Shown here piece by piece: positions 32,790 to 41,161 of a stretch of DNA of 43,708 nt. The notes beneath the pieces are model-generated. The model searched no databases. It was not told the DNA's origin and was given only the letters and a program-made list of their open reading frames with translations. How positions within the stretch are numbered: the first letter of the stretch is position 1; each line of letters opens with the position of its first letter. Source of the DNA: Bacillota bacterium (lineage in GTDB: Bacteria; Bacillota; Clostridia; DSM-8532); NCBI GenBank assembly GCA_023440865.1, contig JAEXRM010000017.1, positions 1-43,708 of the forward strand, given 5' to 3'. A program made the position numbers and the translations under genes.

Positions 32790-32967
32790 GGTGCCGATCC
32801 TCCCTTGTGCTGTTCTCTTGCGGTTTTTCATGACGGCGGAATCCGTGATGGCGGGGATGCGTTCTGCGGTGCGACAACGGACAAATGGCGGAATCTTGTG
32901 GCGGCGGCTCTGCGGTGAAGCATGGACAGGATGATGGGAATATCTTTTTCAGGCTCATCCTACCAGA

Positions 32968-32996
32968 TTGGACAGAGGGGTGATATGCGATATCCT
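32968..32996 (+). promoter_or_regulatory. Promoter of the AraC-family gene
   Basis: TTGGAC (32968-32973), 17 bp, TATCCT (32991-32996). The resulting leader is about 265 nt and contains the whole 24-bp repeat array. The remainder of the 478-bp gap (32790-33267) shows no ORF with homology. Confidence 0.5.
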
Positions 32997-33074
32997 GTCT
33001 GTTCTGTCGAAATCATGTGATGCGGGAGGGGAAGTCGCTTGCGCACGGCGCATGCCTGTGCCACCATGGAGGCA

Positions 33075-33180
33075 GGCATGCCGCACAGCCGGAATGACGG
33101 CATGCCGCACAGCCGGAATGACGGCATGCCGTACAGCCGGAATGACGGCATGCCGCGCAGCCGGGAAACCGGCATGCACC
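33075..33180. repeat. 24-bp tandem repeat, four copies plus a degenerate fifth
   Basis: Copies begin at 33075, 33099, 33123, 33147 and 33171, each starting with the palindrome GGCATGCC and continuing with CRCAGCCGGAATGAC. Copies 1 and 2 are identical, 3 has one change, 4 diverges at its end, 5 is partial. There are no spacers. It lies in the leader of the AraC-family gene. Confidence 0.93.
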
Positions 33181-33267
33181 GGGATCGCGCCGGGGGTGCC
33201 CCGTTCGGCCCACGCGCCGTCAGCACCGTCGAACGGTCACGCCGCCAATCCGGCCGAGGGGGGTCCC

Positions 33268-34149
33268 ATGCATCCTGGCGTCCGCACCGCCGCGCTCGAT
33301 ACCGTCCACATCGCCCCGGTCGTGCTCAGCTGCTCGCTGTTCAATGCGGGCACCACCTTTTCGCAGGGGTTCAGGCTCGATATGCGCCATGTGCATGACT
33401 ACGAGCTGGAGTACTATCTGTACAGCACGGGCGGCATGCACATCGAGGGCAGGGACTGGCCGCTGGCGAAGGGAGATGTCTGCCTGCGCCGCCCGGGAGA
33501 GCTCGTCGGCGGCATCATGCCCTACAACTGCATCCTCATTTGCTTCGATGTGACGGGTCAGACGGGCAAGCAACCCGGCAGCTATGATTTCAACGAACCC
33601 CAGCCTTTCTCGCCACGTTATCGCAATCCGGTGCTCGATGCGCTGCCGTCGGTGATGCACCCGCGGGGGGAAGCGGTCGGCGCCCTTTTCGACAGCATCC
33701 TGCGACTCTATCTGGCCAGCGGCGACAGCGCGCAGCTGCAGATGAAGGCGTGCATGCTCCAACTGCTCAACCGGCTGTTTCTCGAAGCCCGGTTCCCGTT
33801 CGGGGAGGGCGCGGAACCGGCGCAGGCGGAGGCGGTGCGGCTTGTGCTCGCCTACATCCGCGACCATCTGGCCGATCCGCTCCCGCTGGAGAAGCTGGCC
33901 GGCATGGCCAGGATGAGCCCGGCCCATTTCCACAAGGTGTTCGGCGCGATCGTGCACGAGCCGTTGAACCGGCATGTCACAAGACTCAGGATGGACAAGG
34001 CGCGCGAGTGCCTCGTGCAGACGGACTGGCCGGTGCACCGCGTGGCGGCGGCCTGCGGGTACGCCAATCCGTCGCACTTCGGCTGGCTGTTCCGTCGCTG
34101 GGTCGGCATGACGCCCGGTGAGTACAAGCGCCGGCACCGGTATGCGTAG
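33268..34149 (+). CDS. AraC-family transcriptional regulator with N-terminal cupin
   Basis: 293 residues. An N-terminal cupin-like sensing domain (about 10-130: RHVHDYELEYYL, WPLAKGDVCLRRPGE) and a C-terminal pair of HTH motifs (about 190-290: DPLPLEKLAGMARMSPAHFHKVF, and WPVHRVAAACGYANPSHFGWLFRRWVGMTPGEYKRR). This form usually responds to sugars or small metabolites. ATG 33268 follows GAGGGGGG; the open frame continues upstream through the 24-bp repeats but that part is only translated repeat (CRTAGMTA units) and is excluded. Divergent from the UroD-family gene, a likely target. Confidence 0.92.
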   Translation: MHPGVRTAALDTVHIAPVVLSCSLFNAGTTFSQGFRLDMRHVHDYELEYYLYSTGGMHIEGRDWPLAKGDVCLRRPGELVGGIMPYNCILICFDVTGQTGKQPGSYDFNEPQPFSPRYRNPVLDALPSVMHPRGEAVGALFDSILRLYLASGDSAQLQMKACMLQLLNRLFLEARFPFGEGAEPAQAEAVRLVLAYIRDHLADPLPLEKLAGMARMSPAHFHKVFGAIVHEPLNRHVTRLRMDKARECLVQTDWPVHRVAAACGYANPSHFGWLFRRWVGMTPGEYKRRHRYA

Positions 34150-34277
34150 GGCGCCGGCAGACATAGGCGCCGGCTTGCACAGGATGATCTTCCCATGCGC
34201 CCGATCCTCGGGCCGTCACCGGTTTGGTGATTCTCATGCAATTCTCATCTTCTTATCCATAGCCTTTCATGCATGCC

Positions 34278-34286
34278 TGATACACT
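34278..34286 (+). promoter_or_regulatory. Extended -10 promoter before the APH-like kinase gene
   Basis: TGATACACT fits TGn-TAtaAT, 79 bp before the start codon; no good -35. Two ATTCTCAT direct repeats occur about 30 bp upstream. Confidence 0.35.
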
Positions 34287-34364
34287 GTCTCCGGATTGAT
34301 GGAACGGCGGCCCGCCGCGGCGGGTCAGGCGCGTACGGCCGGAGGACGGCTGCGGGAGGATTGC

Positions 34365-35186
34365 ATGACGGCATTGTCGATCGGGGTGAAAATCGGGCAG
34401 GGCATGTCCGCGGAAGTGTATGACATGGGCGGTGGCAAGGTGCTCAAGCTGTACCGCGAATGGATGTCGCGCGAGGCAATCCGCCACGAGGAACGCATCG
34501 GCAAGGCCGTGCAGGCGTCCGGCGCGCCCTGCCCGGCGATTCTGGGCGAGGTGGAGCATGAGGGGCGCCTGGGGCTCGTGTTCGAGCGCATTCCGGGCTG
34601 TTCCATGCTCATCGGCCTCGAACGGCGCCCCCTGAGCGCGGCCCGGTTCGGTCGCGAGCTTGCACGGCTGCATCATGACATCCATGCGAGGCGCACCGCC
34701 GACTTGCCCGACCAGCGGCAGCATTTCCTGCGGAGCATCCAGCAGTCCTCCCCCCAGCTCGGCGACCGCACGGACCGCGTTCTCGCTGCGCTGGACAGGC
34801 TTCCCGCGGGCCATGCCGTCTGTCATGGCGATTTTCATCCGGACAATGTCATCATCGACGGCGCGCGCATCGTGCCCATCGACTGGTCGAACGCCTTTTC
34901 CGGCAACCCGGCCGCGGACGTCGTCCGCACGGGGCTCATGCTCCGATCCCCCTACATGCCGCCGGAAGTGCCTGTCTGGATGCATCGCATCGCCGGATGG
35001 CTCAAGCGGCGCATGCTGGACGCCTACATGGCGGAATACCGGCGCCTTTCCGGCCTGAGCAGGGCGGAGCTCGAGCTGTTCGTGCTTCCGGTCGCCGCCG
35101 CCCGGCTCCATGAGAACATCCCCGGCGAACGCGAGTGGCTGCTCGACCTGGTCGATGGCGCGCTCACGCGCGACGAGGCGGCCTGA
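34365..35186 (+). CDS. Aminoglycoside phosphotransferase (APH)-family kinase
   Basis: 273 residues with an APH/choline-kinase-like fold: nucleotide-binding N-lobe (GQGMSAEVYDMGGGKVLKLY), LVFERIPG hinge, catalytic loop HGDFHPDN (D156, N161) and metal-binding D173 in PIDWSNAF. The family phosphorylates hydroxyl groups of small molecules (aminoglycosides, homoserine, fructosamine, choline), so the substrate cannot be named. It is not close to any known resistance enzyme by motif. ATG 34365 follows GGGAGG. It stands alone, with a terminator 60 bp downstream. Confidence 0.88.
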   Translation: MTALSIGVKIGQGMSAEVYDMGGGKVLKLYREWMSREAIRHEERIGKAVQASGAPCPAILGEVEHEGRLGLVFERIPGCSMLIGLERRPLSAARFGRELARLHHDIHARRTADLPDQRQHFLRSIQQSSPQLGDRTDRVLAALDRLPAGHAVCHGDFHPDNVIIDGARIVPIDWSNAFSGNPAADVVRTGLMLRSPYMPPEVPVWMHRIAGWLKRRMLDAYMAEYRRLSGLSRAELELFVLPVAAARLHENIPGEREWLLDLVDGALTRDEAA

Positions 35187-35246
35187 TCCGCAGGATGCGC
35201 CCGTTGTCGGGAAGCATCGGGCAGGCTTGTCGGAAACCATCGGGTC

Positions 35247-35293
35247 GGCGGCGCATGACACGGCAACGGATCATGCGGCCGCCTTCTTTTTTT
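35247..35293 (+). terminator. Intrinsic terminator after the APH-like gene
   Basis: GGCGGCGCATGA (35247-35258) pairs with TCATGCGGCCGCC (35271-35283, one bulged G), followed by TTCTTTTTTT. Confidence 0.88.
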
Positions 35294-35390
35294 CTCCGTC
35301 CGGCACGCGCATGCGCATGGTTTTGCCGGAATCGTGGTAACTATCCTGCGGGTGTCATCGAAGACGATGACCGCATCTGGAGGGTTCGCG

Positions 35391-37418
35391 ATGAAGCATG
35401 AAGAGGGAAAACCGGCACGCTCCGGCCGCCGGGTCATGTCGATCAAGCTCCGCATCATGTTGATGCTCGTCGTTGTCACGGTTGTTCCGATCGGGTTTCT
35501 GGGCATGTCCAGCACCCTGCTCTCCACGCGGCAGCTTGAGCGGGAGATCCGCTCCGCCGCGCAGAACACGGTCAAGGGCATGAAGGATACGCTGACGACC
35601 TTCATGCATCTGCAGGAGCAGAACCTGCAGTATTTGGCCGCGGATTCCGTCGTCCGCGGCGTGAAAAGCCTTGACGCGACGGGGCGCGCCTACCTGGGGC
35701 AGATGTTCACCGAATACCTCGCCGCCTACCCCGACATCATGAATGTGTACATCGGCCTGTCCGACAAGCGGATGATCCTGTACCCAGAACAGCCGCTGCC
35801 GGATGGTTACGATCCGACGATCCGCCCGTGGTACACGGGCATTGTCGCCAACCGGCAGGCCTTTTGGGCGGACCCCTATGCCGACGCGGCGACCGGCGAG
35901 ATCATCGTGACGCTTTCCTATCCGCTGCTGGACATGGACAACCAGTTCATCGGCGCCGTTGCCGTGGACATGTCGCTCAAGGGCATCTCGAAAATGGTTT
36001 CGACCTCGCGGATCGGCGAGGACGGGTACCTGCAGCTGGCGGACAAGTCGGGCAACATCATCGCGCATCCCGATGACAAGCTGCTGGGGAAGCCCATCCC
36101 CGTGCCGGCCCTGAAGGAACAGGCCTACCAGAAGCAGGAAGGCGACATGCAGTATGTCTACAACAACGATGCCAAGGTCGGGTATTACACCTCGATCGCA
36201 AGCACCGGCTGGCGGCTCATCGGCGTGTTCCCGAAGTCGGCCATCACCGACAAGACCAACATCCTGATTCTGACTGCGGCGATCATCGGACTGGTCATGG
36301 CCGCACTCGGCGTGTTCATCGGTTTTCTGGTCACCCGGCCCATCCTCGCCGGCCTGCGGCTCATGCTCGAGGACATGCGCGCCATCGGCCGGGGCGACCT
36401 GACCAAGCGCAGCCGCATCCTCCGCAACGATGAAATCGGCATGCTGGCGGCGGGCTTCAACGAGATGATCGCCTCCCAGCAGGGCATCATCCACGACGTG
36501 GTCGCCACCTCGCGCAATGTGCTCGACATGGCCGAAAGCAGCCAGCGCGACGTGGCGGAGCTCAACAGCCACATGGAGGACGTCTCCGCCACCACCGAGG
36601 AGCTCTCCGCCGGCTCGGAGGAAACGGCGGCTTCCATGGAGGAGATGAACGCCACCTCCACCGAAATCCGCGAAGTGGTGAGCACCATCGCGGCGCGTGC
36701 CAAGAACGGTGCAACAACCGCAAGACAGGTTGCGGAGCGGGCCGATGCCGCCCAACAGGAGGTCGTCACCTCGCGCAAGGCGGCCGACGAGGTGTTCCTG
36801 CGCACGCGCGACCGACTGCGCAACGCCATCCGCGAATCGGCGGCCATCTCCCAGATCCAGACTCTGAGCGACGCCATCCTCGGCATCACCTCGCAGACCA
36901 ACCTGCTCGCCCTCAACGCGGCCATTGAAGCGGCGCGGGCCGGGGAGGCGGGTCGCGGGTTTGCCGTGGTCGCGGAGGAGATCCGCAAGCTGGCGGACGA
37001 TTCCAAGAGCGCCGTCACGGAAATCCAGCAGGTCAGCAACACCCTGCACGCGGCGGTCAACAACCTCATGGGCAGCTCGGAGGAGCTGCTCGGCTTCATG
37101 GAGAAGCAGGTGGTGAAGGACTACGAGTCGATGGTGCAGACAGGCGGTCAGTACCGCGAGGATGCCAATCGCTTCGCCGGCGCCATGACCGATTTCGACA
37201 CTTCGGCAGGACATCTGCTGCAGGCGATACAGGGGATGCTCAAGGCCATTGACGAGGTCACCCACGCCACCACCGAGGCGGCTGACGCCACCACCAACAT
37301 CGCCGGCCGCGCCACCGACATGATGAACCGGTCGGGACAGATCGTCGACAAGATGGAAGACTCCAAAAGCCAGGCCGACAAGCTCATGCGCCTGGTGGAA
37401 CGGTTCAAGGTCGATTGA
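35391..37418 (+). CDS. Methyl-accepting chemotaxis protein with a dCache-type sensor
   Basis: 675 residues. TM1 at about 20-40, an extracytoplasmic dCache_1-like domain at about 45-290 (RPWYTGIVANRQAFWADPY, VDMSLKGISKMV, TGWRLIGVFPK), TM2 at about 298-322, HAMP, and a cytoplasmic signalling domain with the conserved hairpin tip around ILGITSQTNLLALNAAIEAARAGEAGRGFAVVA and EEIRKLADDSK. dCache receptors often bind amino acids or organic acids. GGAGGG precedes ATG 35391. It ends 14 nt inside the 3' end of the convergent ABC ATPase gene. No che or flagellar genes are in the window. Confidence 0.95.
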   Translation: MKHEEGKPARSGRRVMSIKLRIMLMLVVVTVVPIGFLGMSSTLLSTRQLEREIRSAAQNTVKGMKDTLTTFMHLQEQNLQYLAADSVVRGVKSLDATGRAYLGQMFTEYLAAYPDIMNVYIGLSDKRMILYPEQPLPDGYDPTIRPWYTGIVANRQAFWADPYADAATGEIIVTLSYPLLDMDNQFIGAVAVDMSLKGISKMVSTSRIGEDGYLQLADKSGNIIAHPDDKLLGKPIPVPALKEQAYQKQEGDMQYVYNNDAKVGYYTSIASTGWRLIGVFPKSAITDKTNILILTAAIIGLVMAALGVFIGFLVTRPILAGLRLMLEDMRAIGRGDLTKRSRILRNDEIGMLAAGFNEMIASQQGIIHDVVATSRNVLDMAESSQRDVAELNSHMEDVSATTEELSAGSEETAASMEEMNATSTEIREVVSTIAARAKNGATTARQVAERADAAQQEVVTSRKAADEVFLRTRDRLRNAIRESAAISQIQTLSDAILGITSQTNLLALNAAIEAARAGEAGRGFAVVAEEIRKLADDSKSAVTEIQQVSNTLHAAVNNLMGSSEELLGFMEKQVVKDYESMVQTGGQYREDANRFAGAMTDFDTSAGHLLQAIQGMLKAIDEVTHATTEAADATTNIAGRATDMMNRSGQIVDKMEDSKSQADKLMRLVERFKVD

Positions 37419-38148
37419 CTTCGCCCGGGATCCCCGGGTGTGCCGCATGCGCCTGCAAGGGCCAGGTTTCCCGTATCCAGGCACCGTCAGTCCACACCAG
37501 CGCCCCTTTCGCAATCCGGCGCGCCTCCTGCAGGTCATGCGTGACAATCAGGAGCGTTGCGCCGGTTTTTTTTGACTCGTCCAGCAGAAATGCCAGGGCA
37601 TCATCCCGCCGGTCCGCGTCCAGGTGCGTGGTCGGCTCGTCGAGCAGCAGCAATGCGGGGCTCGGCGCAAGAGAGCGCGCGATGGCGATCCGGCGGGACT
37701 CGCCGCCCGAAAGCGCATCCGGACGGCGCTTCTCGAGTCCGTTCAGGGACAGGTGCGCCAGCAGGTAAGCCACACGTTCAGCCGCCTTTGCGCGTGGCCA
37801 TCCCGCCAGCCCGTAACGGATGTTTTGCTCGACATTCATGTGCGGCCACAGCGCGGGCTCCTGAAACACGTAGCCGATGCCTCGCCTGTGGGGCTCCACC
37901 CAGATTCCCCCGCCGGCGACCGGTTGACCGGAGATGGACACGGTGCCCGCATCGGGGCGGTCCAGTCCTGCAATCATGCGCAGGAGGGTCGTCTTGCCGC
38001 AGCCGGAGGGGCCGAGGATGGCGCAATGCCCGCCGCGGCGCACCTCCAGGTCGAGTTCCCCGAACAGGACCCGGCTCCCGTACCGTCGGGACACGCCCCG
38101 CAGGGACAGGATGGTGTCCGGGCATTGCATGCGTGCGTGTTCCGTCAT
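37405..38148 (-). CDS. ABC importer ATP-binding protein (iron/FbpC-like)
   Basis: 247 residues. Walker A GPSGCGKTT, Q-loop YVFQEPALWPH, signature LSGGESRR (Glu in place of the common Gln), Walker B LLLLDEPTTHLD and His switch IVTHD. The start at 38148 (GGAGG upstream) overlaps the permease stop by 4 nt (ATGA); longer upstream frame is overlap with the permease. At 247 residues it lacks the C-terminal regulatory TOBE domain of larger FbpC/PotA proteins. Last gene of the operon binding protein, permease, ATPase. It overlaps the chemoreceptor gene tail to tail. Confidence 0.93.
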   Translation of the reverse strand: MTEHARMQCPDTILSLRGVSRRYGSRVLFGELDLEVRRGGHCAILGPSGCGKTTLLRMIAGLDRPDAGTVSISGQPVAGGGIWVEPHRRGIGYVFQEPALWPHMNVEQNIRYGLAGWPRAKAAERVAYLLAHLSLNGLEKRRPDALSGGESRRIAIARSLAPSPALLLLDEPTTHLDADRRDDALAFLLDESKKTGATLLIVTHDLQEARRIAKGALVWTDGAWIRETWPLQAHAAHPGIPGEVNRP

Positions 38149-39803
38149 GACGACCTCCGGTTTCCGCGACCGGCCAGCCGTGACAGCGGCAGGCCGGCAG
38201 CCAGCGATGCGATGAACAAGACCAGCCCCAGGCCGGCCACGACGTCGGACTGCCCATAATGCAGGTAGTTGTAGATCGTGACCGTCAGGGAACCGGTTCC
38301 AGGTGGAACCAGCAGCAGCGTCGCGCCCAGCTCGCCCAGTGAAAGTACGGTGGCGAGCAGCGCCGCCCCGCACAGCGAAGGGGCAAGCAGCGGGAGCCGG
38401 ATGCGCACCAGTCCGCGCAGGCGGCTTCCCTGCAGCAGGCGGGCGGCGTCGTCCAGCAGCGGATCCTGCCGCCGCATGGCGGCCAGCAGCAGCAGGACCG
38501 AGAATGGCAGGAACCGGAGGGCACACGCCAGCGAGGGCATCAAAGCGGTGTTGTACAGGCCTGTCCACCCCATGGCCGCGCCGTTCCAGGCACGGATCAG
38601 TCCAACACCAATCAGCGGCGCCGGCAGCGCCAGCGGCAGCATCAGCACCGGCCACCAGGCGCCATGCCCGGGCTTTCGTCGGCAGATGGCGGTGGCCGCC
38701 GCATATGCGGGCGGCAATGTGATGCAGGCCGAGAGGAGGCCGGTGCCAAGGCTGCCTGCCAGATCCGGCAGCGCTGCGCCAAGCCATGCCGCATCCCCGA
38801 ATGCGCCGGCAGAAGCGTACGTCAGGGCGGCAACCGGCACCAGGGCCTGCAGCGCGGCAACAAGCAGCGCGCCGCCGACAAGGGTGCGCTGCGGGAGAGG
38901 AAGCCGCAGGGGGAGGGGGGTCGCCGCGATGCGGCCCGATGGGAGCGGCAGATTGCGGAGTCCGCGCTGCAGGAGCCAGGCAGCCGGAAGCGAGACGGCC
39001 AGCATGGGCACCGAGAGCAGAAAGGCGGTTGCGCCGTCATACCGGATGCTGTAGGCCGCAAAGATGTCCAGGGTGTACAGGTTCAACTGGAACAGCGAGG
39101 GGATGCCGTAGTCGAGCAGACTGACAAGAAACAGGAAGGAGAAGGCGGTCGAAAGGGCCGGAGCCGTCAGGGGCAACAGGATGCGCAGCGCGGTCCGCCG
39201 CCCGTCGCCGAGCACGCGCGCGGCGTCCGGCAGCGTGTCGGGCAGCGCGCGCAGGCCCAGCAGCATGATGCCGACGGCGAATGGCAGCAGGGCCATTGCC
39301 TGTACCCAGACGGAGACGGCGAAGCCCTGATCGGGCAGCCGCAAGGCGGCGGCAGGCAGGCCCGCAATCGCGCACAGCATGCGCAGTGCGCGGTTGGCCT
39401 GACGCAGCGCCACCCCCCAGACCAGGGCATGCATGTACGGCGGCAGCACCGCAAGGGGCACCACCAGCTTTGCCAGTGCCCGCAAAGGGCGGGCGCTGCC
39501 GAAACGGACCGCTCCCGCGGCAAGCAGGCCGGTCAGGGAGCCGAGGAGTGCCACGCAGCCCGCAAAGGCAATTGTCTGGAGGAACAGGGACAGTCGCCGT
39601 CCGGACAGGGACAGCAGGGAGAGCGCCTCCGCAGCGGAGGGCCCGAGCAGTGCCGCGAGCGCGTCGACGGCGAGCAGGCCGGTCGGCAGTCCCGCCATCA
39701 GCAGCCATGGCAGCAACGCGGGCCATGCCGTTCCGGAGAAGGCCGTTCCCCGGCGGCATCCCCCTTGCCGGGATGGTGCGGGGTGTCCGCACATGCCGGT
39801 CAT
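38145..39803 (-). CDS. ABC importer permease, fused two-domain type (FbpB-like)
   Basis: 552 residues with about 12 TM segments and two BPD_transp_1 domains, as in ferric-iron (FbpB/SfuB) and related importers. The EAA-like loops DAARVLGDGRRTALRILLPLTAP (first half) and DAARLLQGSRLRGLVRIRLPLLAP (second half) are both present for ATPase contact. ATG 39803 overlaps the binding-protein stop by 4 nt (ATGA), and its own stop overlaps the ATPase start the same way, so the three genes are tightly coupled. G+C-rich, Leu/Ala-rich composition is ordinary for such permeases. Confidence 0.93.
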   Translation of the reverse strand: MTGMCGHPAPSRQGGCRRGTAFSGTAWPALLPWLLMAGLPTGLLAVDALAALLGPSAAEALSLLSLSGRRLSLFLQTIAFAGCVALLGSLTGLLAAGAVRFGSARPLRALAKLVVPLAVLPPYMHALVWGVALRQANRALRMLCAIAGLPAAALRLPDQGFAVSVWVQAMALLPFAVGIMLLGLRALPDTLPDAARVLGDGRRTALRILLPLTAPALSTAFSFLFLVSLLDYGIPSLFQLNLYTLDIFAAYSIRYDGATAFLLSVPMLAVSLPAAWLLQRGLRNLPLPSGRIAATPLPLRLPLPQRTLVGGALLVAALQALVPVAALTYASAGAFGDAAWLGAALPDLAGSLGTGLLSACITLPPAYAAATAICRRKPGHGAWWPVLMLPLALPAPLIGVGLIRAWNGAAMGWTGLYNTALMPSLACALRFLPFSVLLLLAAMRRQDPLLDDAARLLQGSRLRGLVRIRLPLLAPSLCGAALLATVLSLGELGATLLLVPPGTGSLTVTIYNYLHYGQSDVVAGLGLVLFIASLAAGLPLSRLAGRGNRRSS

Positions 39804-40864
39804 CGGACGAACAACCCGGCCATGTCTGTTTTGGCATCCTCCCATTGCGTGTAGATGTCCGCCAGATTGACGGTCATGCCCCGCACCTGCCGGTCGCCGA
39901 GATTGCCGCTGGTTTCGCCCACATCGCGGCAGGGCAGGTCGATCCAGCCCATGCGCAGCAGCAGTGCTTCCGTGGAAGGCTTGAGCAGCCAGTCGACGAA
40001 CTGTCTGCCGCCGTCGGGGTTGGGGCTGCCGGCGATCAGCGCCACCGTATTGGGGTTGACCAGGGTGCCCATATCATCCGCCTGCTGGTCGAGGTAGACG
40101 ACCTGGACGGGCTTTCCGTCGCTGACGGCGCCATAGGCGTCGTCTGTGTCCGTCATGCCCATGGCCAGCTCGCCATTCGCCACCTTGTCGCGGACCACGG
40201 AGTTGCCGTCGACCACCCGCACGCCCTTGTCCCGGAGGGAACGGTGCCATGCAAGCGCGGCATCTCGGCCCAGCTCCGCATACAGGGCGGCGGCATGGGT
40301 GGCCGTTGTGCCGAAGACCGGCAGGGCGATGCCGATTTTTGTCGGATCCACACCGGTTTCCGCCAGGTCGAGCAGCGTGGCGGGCACCTGCCCGGGCTTG
40401 ACCAGGCCGGTGTTGATGATCAGCACGCGCGCGCGACCGCCGAAGCCGGTCCAGTATCCGTCCTTGTCGCGGAAGGCGGCGGGGATGTCCTGTGCGGACG
40501 GGGAGTCGTAGGCTGCGAGCACCCCCTGTTCCTTGAGATGGATCGTCTGGATGAATTCATTGCTCCAGAACGCGTCGCATCGGGGATTGTCCTTCTCCGC
40601 GATCAGGCGGTTCACCAGACCCGTGGTCTTCGCCGCCTCGACGTCATACACCTGCCTGACGGACAGCCCCGTCTCCTCGGAGAACTGCCGGAGCACGGGT
40701 TCGGAGAACACCTGGTCGACCGCCGTGTAGACAACGACGCTTGTGGCGGCGCCACAGCCCGACAGGCCGGCGGCGGGCATCAGGACGGTCGCAAGGGCGA
40801 GCAGCGGTGCGACAAGGTGGCGCAGTCTCCAGGTGTGTCCCGCTCTTCCGTACCGCACTGTCAT
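39800..40864 (-). CDS. Extracellular solute-binding lipoprotein, iron (AfuA/FbpA)-like
   Basis: 354 residues. Lipoprotein signal with lipobox LSGC (Cys37) after a hydrophobic core. The mature part starts VVVYTAVDQVFSEPVLRQFSEETGL, and contains DAFWSNEFIQTI and the TDTDDAYGAV segment, typical of class 2 periplasmic-binding proteins for Fe3+ (or 2-aminoethylphosphonate). The organisation with a fused permease favours iron. ATG 40864 is chosen because it begins the signal peptide and lies after GGGGGGT; the upstream open frame is antisense to the MFS promoter region. First gene of the importer operon, behind a strong promoter. Confidence 0.92.
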   Translation of the reverse strand: MTVRYGRAGHTWRLRHLVAPLLALATVLMPAAGLSGCGAATSVVVYTAVDQVFSEPVLRQFSEETGLSVRQVYDVEAAKTTGLVNRLIAEKDNPRCDAFWSNEFIQTIHLKEQGVLAAYDSPSAQDIPAAFRDKDGYWTGFGGRARVLIINTGLVKPGQVPATLLDLAETGVDPTKIGIALPVFGTTATHAAALYAELGRDAALAWHRSLRDKGVRVVDGNSVVRDKVANGELAMGMTDTDDAYGAVSDGKPVQVVYLDQQADDMGTLVNPNTVALIAGSPNPDGGRQFVDWLLKPSTEALLLRMGWIDLPCRDVGETSGNLGDRQVRGMTVNLADIYTQWEDAKTDMAGLFVR

Positions 40865-40916
40865 GCTGGGTACCCCCCGTCCGCGCGCCGCACATGGCGC
40901 CCTGTTCGATACCCAC

Positions 40917-40944
40917 ATTATAGCGAAGCGGCAGGATCTTGCAA
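40917..40944 (-). promoter_or_regulatory. Promoter of the iron-type importer operon
   Basis: Minus strand: TTGCAA (40944-40939), 16 bp, consensus TATAAT (40922-40917), about 50 bp before the binding-protein ATG. No clear Fur box overlaps it. Confidence 0.65.
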
Positions 40945-41078
40945 CGCGGGCGTTGCGGGAACCGGGCGCGGATCGCGCGCTCCCGGCCTGGCCCGGGGGC
41001 CTTTCCGGCGAACCGTGCGGCAGCGAGAAGGGGGCACACGTGTTCATCCGCATGGGGAAATGGTTCCCGGCCGCTGTT

Positions 41079-41107
41079 TTGACAATTGTCCCGGGTGGTC
41101 ATATAAT
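41079..41107 (+). promoter_or_regulatory. Full-consensus promoter of the MFS gene with a -35 palindrome
   Basis: TTGACA (41079-41084), 17 bp, TATAAT (41102-41107): both hexamers and the spacer are consensus. The -35 overlaps a perfect 10-bp palindrome GACAATTGTC (41081-41090), a possible repressor site that would restrain an otherwise very strong promoter. Confidence 0.85.
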
Positions 41108-41161
41108 GGCGTCCTGACAGCGCGACCAGCTTGTGGTCCACCGACGAGACAAGGAGCTCAC

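Noticed and set aside
32955..33226. Small minus-strand ORFs reading VRHAVIPA repeats
   Set aside because: They are translations of the 24-bp DNA repeat, have no convincing RBS, and lie in the leader of the AraC-family gene.
34149..34175. GGCGCCGGC pair after the AraC gene as a terminator
   Set aside because: The repeat is mainly direct with self-palindromic GGCGCC units and has no T run, so a terminator is not supported.
39281..41161. Long 5' extension of the MFS reading frame
   Set aside because: The extension is antisense to the iron-type importer genes; the MFS fold, RBS and consensus promoter all place the start at 41162.
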